From Streptosporangium roseum DSM 43021 (GTDB lineage: Bacteria; Actinomycetota; Actinomycetes; Streptosporangiales; Streptosporangiaceae), in NCBI RefSeq assembly GCF_000024865.1, contig NC_013595.1:5828001-5892000 (forward strand): a DNA stretch of 64,000 nt, in the 5' to 3' direction. Numbering within the stretch: position 1 is the first letter of the stretch; every line of letters starts with the position of its first letter. A program made the translations under genes and the position numbers. Below are positions 59,873-64,000 of this stretch, piece by piece. The notes below the pieces were generated by a model. The model was not told the DNA's origin. It ran no database searches and saw only the letters and a list, made by a program, of their open reading frames with translations.

Positions 59873-60799
59873 ATGAGCTCACACCACGCCTCCGGACACG
59901 GCCACGGCCACGGACATGAACACACCGACATCGACTGGGAGGTCATGGCCGCCCAGCTGGAGAACAGCGGCGAACTGCAGCTCCCGCTCCTCCGCCGGAC
60001 GGCGGCCCGCCTGAGGGAACTGCTCGATCCGGAGAAGGAGGTCCGGCGCATCCTCGACATCGGCAGCGGGCCGGGGGTGATGACCTGCGTGTTCGCCGAG
60101 ACCTTCGCGGGCGCCGAGGCGGTCGCCGTGGACGGCACGCCCGGGCTGCTGGAGCGAACCCTGGCCCGCGCCGAGCGGCTCGGCCTCGACGGCAGGGTGG
60201 CCGTCCGGCACGCGAAGCTGCCCGAGGGCCTGGACGGCGGTGACGAGCACGGGGAAGGCGGCCTCGGCGCGGCGGATCTGATCTGGAGCAGCAAGGCCGT
60301 GCACCACCTCGGCGACCAGCAGCGGGCACTGGACGCGCTCGCCGGTGTGCTGAGGCCCGGCGGGCTGCTCGCCGTGGCGGAGGGCGGCCTGCCGACGCGT
60401 TTCCTCCCACGCGACATCGGCATCGGCAGGCCGGGCCTCCAGGCCCGGCTCGACGCCGTCCAGGAGCACTGGTTCGAGATCATGCGAGCCGAACTGCCCG
60501 GCAGCACCAGCGTGGTCGAGGACTGGCCCGCGATGCTCAGCCGCGCCGGGCTCACCGGCGTCGGCAGCTTCACTTTCCTCCTCGACCTGCCGGCGCCGCT
60601 GGACGAGACGGCCCGCGCCTTCCTGCACGCCCATCTGACCCGGCTGCGGGAGACGGTGAACGAGGTCATGGACGCGGAGGACCGCAGGACACTCGACGTG
60701 CTGCTCGATCCCGGGGCACCGGAAGGCATCCTGCGACGGCCCGACGCCTTCCTCCTCTCCGCCACCACGGTCTTCACGGGCGTGCGCTCGGCTCGGTGA
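59873..60799 (+). CDS. Class I SAM methyltransferase with His-rich N-terminus
   Basis: 308 residues from ATG 59873. The first 17 residues include HHASGHGHGHGHEH, a likely metal-binding tail. Motif I is ILDIGSGPGVMTCVFAETF (about residues 59-77), then AVDGTPGLLERTLARAERLGL and IWSSKAVHHLGDQQRALDALAGVLRPGGLLAVAEGG. Substrate unknown. The ribosome binding site is weak. Confidence 0.88.
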   Translation: MSSHHASGHGHGHGHEHTDIDWEVMAAQLENSGELQLPLLRRTAARLRELLDPEKEVRRILDIGSGPGVMTCVFAETFAGAEAVAVDGTPGLLERTLARAERLGLDGRVAVRHAKLPEGLDGGDEHGEGGLGAADLIWSSKAVHHLGDQQRALDALAGVLRPGGLLAVAEGGLPTRFLPRDIGIGRPGLQARLDAVQEHWFEIMRAELPGSTSVVEDWPAMLSRAGLTGVGSFTFLLDLPAPLDETARAFLHAHLTRLRETVNEVMDAEDRRTLDVLLDPGAPEGILRRPDAFLLSATTVFTGVRSAR

Positions 60800-60918
60800 A
60801 GCGCGCGCGAAGGCAAGGGGCGATCACCGCCCCGCTCTCCATCGGGCGCCATCCAGCCGATATTGCCGGGGCCCCATACCACTGCCGCCGACGGCGGGTG
60901 ACTGGTATAGGTGGAATC

Positions 60919-61581
60919 ATGATCTTCTTGAGGCGGACGGTCCGAGTCGCCGTACTCACTCTTTTGGTCATCCCGATCACCGCTGTCACCGCTACCCCAC
61001 AGGCGGCAGCCGACCCGCGCAAGCGGTCACAGGCCGACGCCGGGACGCTGGCCCGCCACAGGCTGGCCCAGCTGAAAGTCGCCAGGCCACTGTCGATCCG
61101 CGGTTACAGCCACCGGCGGTTCCAGCCCCGATGGGCGCACCACAAGGGCAGGTGCGACGCGCGGGAGGTGGTCCTGGCCCGCGACGGGCGACGCGTGCGC
61201 AGGAATGCGGCCTGCCACCCGGTCAAGGGCGTCTGGTACAGCCCGTACGACGGCAAGTGGCTGAAAAGCGAGAAGCAGGTCGACGTCGATCATGTCGTGC
61301 CGCTGGCGTACGCCTGGCGCTCCGGCGCCGGCAAATGGAGCCAGGCTCGGCGGCGCGCCTTCGCCAACGACCTCACCCGCCCCGAGCTGATAGCGGTCAG
61401 CCACTCCGTCAACATCGCCAAGGGCGGCCAGGGGCCGCAGAGCTGGCGTCCGCCGCGCCGTAGCTACTGGTGCCGCTACGCGACCTCATGGATCACCGTG
61501 AAGTCTCACTACCGGCTCTCCGTGACCCGGCGGGAGAAGGTGGCCTTGCTCAACATGCTCCGCACCTGCCGAGGACGATGA
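60919..61581 (+). CDS. Secreted HNH nuclease (GmrSD/DUF1524-type C domain)
   Basis: 220 residues from ATG 60919 with AGGTGG before it. Signal peptide LTLLVIPITAVTATPQAAA. The nuclease core is QVDVDHVVPLAYAW (general base His125), followed by NDLTRPELIAVSHSVNIAKGGQGPQSW and the WCRYATSW helix. Four Cys may brace the exported fold. It probably degrades extracellular DNA for nutrition or competition. No immunity protein is needed if it folds only outside. Confidence 0.9.
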   Translation: MIFLRRTVRVAVLTLLVIPITAVTATPQAAADPRKRSQADAGTLARHRLAQLKVARPLSIRGYSHRRFQPRWAHHKGRCDAREVVLARDGRRVRRNAACHPVKGVWYSPYDGKWLKSEKQVDVDHVVPLAYAWRSGAGKWSQARRRAFANDLTRPELIAVSHSVNIAKGGQGPQSWRPPRRSYWCRYATSWITVKSHYRLSVTRREKVALLNMLRTCRGR

Positions 61582-61729
61582 TCCGCACATCGGCCGGGAC
61601 CGTTGCGGAGCGGACCGGACATTCAGCCTGAGGCCTTCAGCGGGTTCGGGGCTTTCCGAGGTCCCGGGACACCGGAAAGCCGGGAGCCCCGAGCACGCCG
61701 GCCGTCCGCCGGGGAAGGACCCCGGCCGT

Positions 61730-62353
61730 TCACCGTCCGGTCCCGTCCCGCGGCGGACATTCGCCGCGGACCGACTGCCAGATGCGTTCGGGGAGCAGGC
61801 GCGCCGCGATCGTCAAGTCGACGTCGGGCGCTCCGGCGAGCCAGCGGCGGGAGGTCTCCGCCACGGGGCCGATCACCAGCATCTCGGTGAGCGGGTCGGG
61901 CAGGGCGATGACATGCCCGGCCTCCACGTGGGGGCGGAGCCAGTCGGCGATCTGGCGCATCCTGGACGCCTTCGCCGCCGCGATACGCTCCGCGTGGGCC
62001 GGCAGGAAAGCGGCATAGGACGAGGCATGGATGAAGTGCGCCGCCGGCCTGTTGTCCCGGGCGAACCGCAAATACGCTTCCACGAGGGCCCGTACGCCGG
62101 TGCGGGCCGTCCTGGAGAGCTTGAGCGCGGCGATGAGCGTGTCGAGCAGTTCGGACATGCAGCGGCTGTAGAGGGCCGCGGAGAGTCCGTCGACACTGCC
62201 GAAGTGGTGGTAGAGGCTGCCGCTGCTGACGCCGGTCTCGGCGATCAACGCGGTCATGGTCAGCGCACCGGCCCCCCGGGCCGCGTAGAGATCGAGCGCC
62301 GCCTCCAGGATCCTGTCGGCGGTCGCCTCGCCTCGCTGCTGCTTAGGTGACAT
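61730..62353 (-). CDS. TetR-family regulator
   Basis: 207 residues. GEATADRILEAALDLYAARGAGALTMTALIAETGVSSGSLYHHFGSVDGLSAALYSRCMSEL is the HTH part. The ATG lies inside the last codons of the SDR gene (11-base overlap), so the two are translated together. It probably represses its own operon through the 34-bp palindrome upstream of the SDR start. Confidence 0.92.
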   Translation of the reverse strand: MSPKQQRGEATADRILEAALDLYAARGAGALTMTALIAETGVSSGSLYHHFGSVDGLSAALYSRCMSELLDTLIAALKLSRTARTGVRALVEAYLRFARDNRPAAHFIHASSYAAFLPAHAERIAAAKASRMRQIADWLRPHVEAGHVIALPDPLTEMLVIGPVAETSRRWLAGAPDVDLTIAARLLPERIWQSVRGECPPRDGTGR

Positions 62354-63233
62354 CGCGCCGGGCCGGTGGCGGGGTCCGCTGGAGGCCGGTGAGCTCCAGC
62401 GCCTGTGTCCAGAGCCGCTCCGCGAGCGCGGTGTCGGCGGCGACCGGGGCCAGCGGCTGCTCGACGTCGATGTGGAAGTAGCGGCCGGTCCGCCCGGCCG
62501 TTTCCTCGGCCAGCGCGAGCTTGACGACAGGCCGGGCACCCACGTCCGGGCTCTTCCACAGCAGTTTCGCCGCCTTGAGCAGGTAGCCCAGAGGTCCGCC
62601 GCGGTCCCCCAGCCCGGTGCGGATCACCCCGGGGTGAACGGCGTTGATCGTCACTCCGGCGTCCTTCCAGCGTTCGGCGAACCGTGGCACCAGCAGCAGG
62701 TTGCACAGCTTGGTGTCGGCGTAGGTCCGCATCGGGTGGAAGTCCAGGCCGGTGGGGGTGCGCTCCGGATCGGCCCGCCCTTTGACGTACAGCCCGGCAC
62801 CGACCTGCACGACCCGTGCCCCGGAGGCGGCCAGCAGCGGCTCCAGCTCGTGGTTGAGCAGGAACGGCGCGAGATGGTTGGTGACGAAGGCCTGCTCCAG
62901 CCCGTCCTCTCCCAGCGCCCGCCGGCTCGGCCACAGACCGGCGTTGTGGACCAGCACATCGATGCGCGGGCAGGCCTCGCCAAGCGCCCCGGCGGTCGCG
63001 CGCACCTTCCGGACGCTGGAGAGATCACCGACGACGAGGCGCACACGGGCCCCGCCGGACCCGGCGAGCGACGCCCGCGCGGTCTCCCCCCGCTCCCTGT
63101 CACGCGCGACCAGCACCACCTCGCACCCGTCCTGGAGCAACCGCGCGGCGACGGCGTATCCGATGCCGCGGTTGCCGCCTGTCACCACGGCCGTCCGGGC
63201 GGAGGTGGAGGCCGGTGTCCCCGCGTTGTCCAT
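62343..63233 (-). CDS. SDR-family oxidoreductase lacking the usual catalytic Ser
   Basis: 296 residues. NADP-binding TGGNRGIGYAVAARL, NAG motif VLVHNAGLWPS, and Y-x3-K in YADTKLCNLLLV are present. Where classical SDRs have xVSS the sequence is VVQVGAGLYVKG, so the catalytic Ser is missing. It resembles WW-domain oxidoreductase/retinol dehydrogenase types. First gene of the SDR-TetR operon. Confidence 0.9.
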   Translation of the reverse strand: MDNAGTPASTSARTAVVTGGNRGIGYAVAARLLQDGCEVVLVARDRERGETARASLAGSGGARVRLVVGDLSSVRKVRATAGALGEACPRIDVLVHNAGLWPSRRALGEDGLEQAFVTNHLAPFLLNHELEPLLAASGARVVQVGAGLYVKGRADPERTPTGLDFHPMRTYADTKLCNLLLVPRFAERWKDAGVTINAVHPGVIRTGLGDRGGPLGYLLKAAKLLWKSPDVGARPVVKLALAEETAGRTGRYFHIDVEQPLAPVAADTALAERLWTQALELTGLQRTPPPARRDVT

Positions 63234-63251
63234 GGCCGGGATTCTAGCGAG

Positions 63252-63285
63252 ATCCAGAGAGGCTCTCTAGAGAGTCTCTCTGGAT
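63252..63285. promoter_or_regulatory. 34-bp palindromic operator
   Basis: ATCCAGAGAG at 63252-63261 mirrors CTCTCTGGAT at 63276-63285, and the inner halves CTCTCT/AGAGAG meet at 63268/63269; one mismatch only. It starts 19 bases before the SDR ATG. Confidence 0.75.
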
Positions 63286-63612
63286 TTTGGGATTGCCGAG
63301 ATCCCGGGGAGCGCACACCGGTCCGGCGGTTGCGCGCCGTTTCACACCGAGATCGGCGTGTCCGCCGGGGCCCGGCGAGCACAGGGCGCGCCACGGGTGT
63401 GCGGGTCCCCGTCTCCGGCGGCGCCGGTGCGTGGTCCGCGGAAACAGTCATCTCCGCGAACCCGGCAGGTGACGGGTGCCATGTCCCGGAACAGACGTGA
63501 TCGTCTTCGGGTAGGATCGGGGACATGCTTTGACGCCTGCCCGGAAGCCGGGCACCCCCGCGATCTCCTTCGTACCCGAACAACCCCGGAACCCACGAAG
63601 GAGACACCCGAC
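63286..63612. other. Intergenic stretch before the phosphotransferase
   Basis: No gene supported. A short stem GCCCGG-AAG-CCGGGC lies at 63538-63552. The region ends in AAGGAG (63598-63603). Confidence 0.5.
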
Positions 63613-64000
63613 ATGAGCATGTCGCTCCCCATCGACATCCCCGACGCGTTCGCCGCGTCGTACGGCCGGGACAGCGCGTCCGGCCGCGCCTGGATCGCCG
63701 CGCTGCCAGGGCTGGCCGCGAACTTCCTGGACCGCTGGACACTGCGGCCGGAGGGCCTCGCAGGACACGGCATGGCCTCACTCGTGCTGCCGGTGACCCG
63801 CGCGGACGGTACGCCCGCGGTGCTGAAGCTCCAGCAGGTCACCGAGGACAGCATCGGTGCCGCGCTCGGCCTGCGGGTGTGGAACGGCGACGGCGTGGTG
63901 CGCCTGCTCGACCACGACCCGGACACCGGCACCATGCTGCTGGAACGGCTGGACGCGGCCCGGCCGCTGTCGTCGGTGGCCGACGACGACGCCGCCATGC
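63613..64000 (+). CDS. Aminoglycoside/hydroxyurea-type phosphotransferase (3' end cut)
   Basis: The frame is open from ATG 63613 (AAGGAG nine bases upstream) to the window end, 129 codons. SMSLPIDIPDAFAASYGRDS, WTLRPEGLAGHGMASLVLPVTRADGTPAVLKLQ and DDSIGAALGL-like then GVVRLLDHDPDTGTMLLERLD match the N-lobe of APH(6)/hydroxyurea kinases; VLKLQ carries the ATP-binding Lys. The catalytic loop lies beyond the window. It would phosphorylate streptomycin-like or related compounds. Confidence 0.88.
   Translation, partial: MSMSLPIDIPDAFAASYGRDSASGRAWIAALPGLAANFLDRWTLRPEGLAGHGMASLVLPVTRADGTPAVLKLQQVTEDSIGAALGLRVWNGDGVVRLLDHDPDTGTMLLERLDAARPLSSVADDDAAM

Overview
The window is very G+C-rich DNA from an actinomycete. 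Family Streptosporangiaceae or a relative (Nonomuraea, Streptosporangium) is my best guess, but nothing here fixes the genus. Pointers are strong G/C preference at third codon positions, GTG/TTG starts, leaderless genes, F420-type and P450 enzymes, a SapA-like spore-associated protein, GlxA/WYL/TetR regulators, a CU044_5270-type sigma-factor partner and a STAND (NB-ARC/TPR) regulator. No rRNA, tRNA or CRISPR array was seen. The content is accessory-genome in style: many one- or two-gene modules, each beside its own regulator, mixed with pseudogenes and insertion-sequence debris.

1-3.4 kb: an alternating (+,-,+,-) array of four copies of a small secreted protein gene. Leaders and flanks are nearly identical and mature domains have diverged; between the first two copies lies a fifth, truncated copy. 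Conserved hairpins and a conserved palindrome accompany the units. 3.5-8.3 kb: a DedA membrane protein, then a mobile-element graveyard: an IS1634-type transposase stub, an intact ISAs1-family element, an IS605/TnpB remnant, and a dead sugar-uptake locus (solute-binding protein and LacI fragments). A SapA-like secreted protein follows. 8.3-16.2 kb: methyltransferase, cyclase-family hydrolase, NmrA-type reductase with divergent WYL regulator, beta-lactamase-fold hydrolase, GlxA-type regulator with divergent cupin.

16.3-23.2 kb: ferredoxin plus P450 under a divergent TetR; azoreductase; GNAT; FAD monooxygenase; and a methyltransferase/TetR pair whose twin operators cover a leaderless start. 23.3-34.9 kb: secreted three-repeat protein, RtcB, a SoxR-box-controlled quinone oxidoreductase, an ArsR-like/hydrolase pair, a second P450 with an MFS exporter and MarR, and two membrane-protein + HTH modules. 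35-45 kb: the STAND regulator, AhpD-like protein, TetR/MFS/hemerythrin module, thioredoxin-reductase-like enzyme with XRE-cupin regulator, another small secreted protein, ArsR regulator.

45-64 kb: a Tat-exported penicillin-acylase-type amidase with foreign-looking codon use beside an IS630 fragment; HxlR/imine-reductase pair; small secreted and membrane proteins; a SMI1/KNR4 protein; a secreted beta-propeller behind a DasR-type (dre) site; an Ig-like secreted protein; ECF sigma and partner; a possible structured leader RNA before an F420-type LLM oxidoreductase; an N-terminal TnpB stub; methyltransferase; secreted HNH nuclease; an SDR-TetR operon; and the start of an antibiotic phosphotransferase gene cut by the window edge.

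The recurring theme is local control. At least ten regulator genes face their target across a short intergenic region that carries a clear palindrome. The most unusual structures are the secreted-protein array, the operator-buried leaderless start near 22.4 kb, and the hairpin tract before the LLM gene near 58.3 kb.
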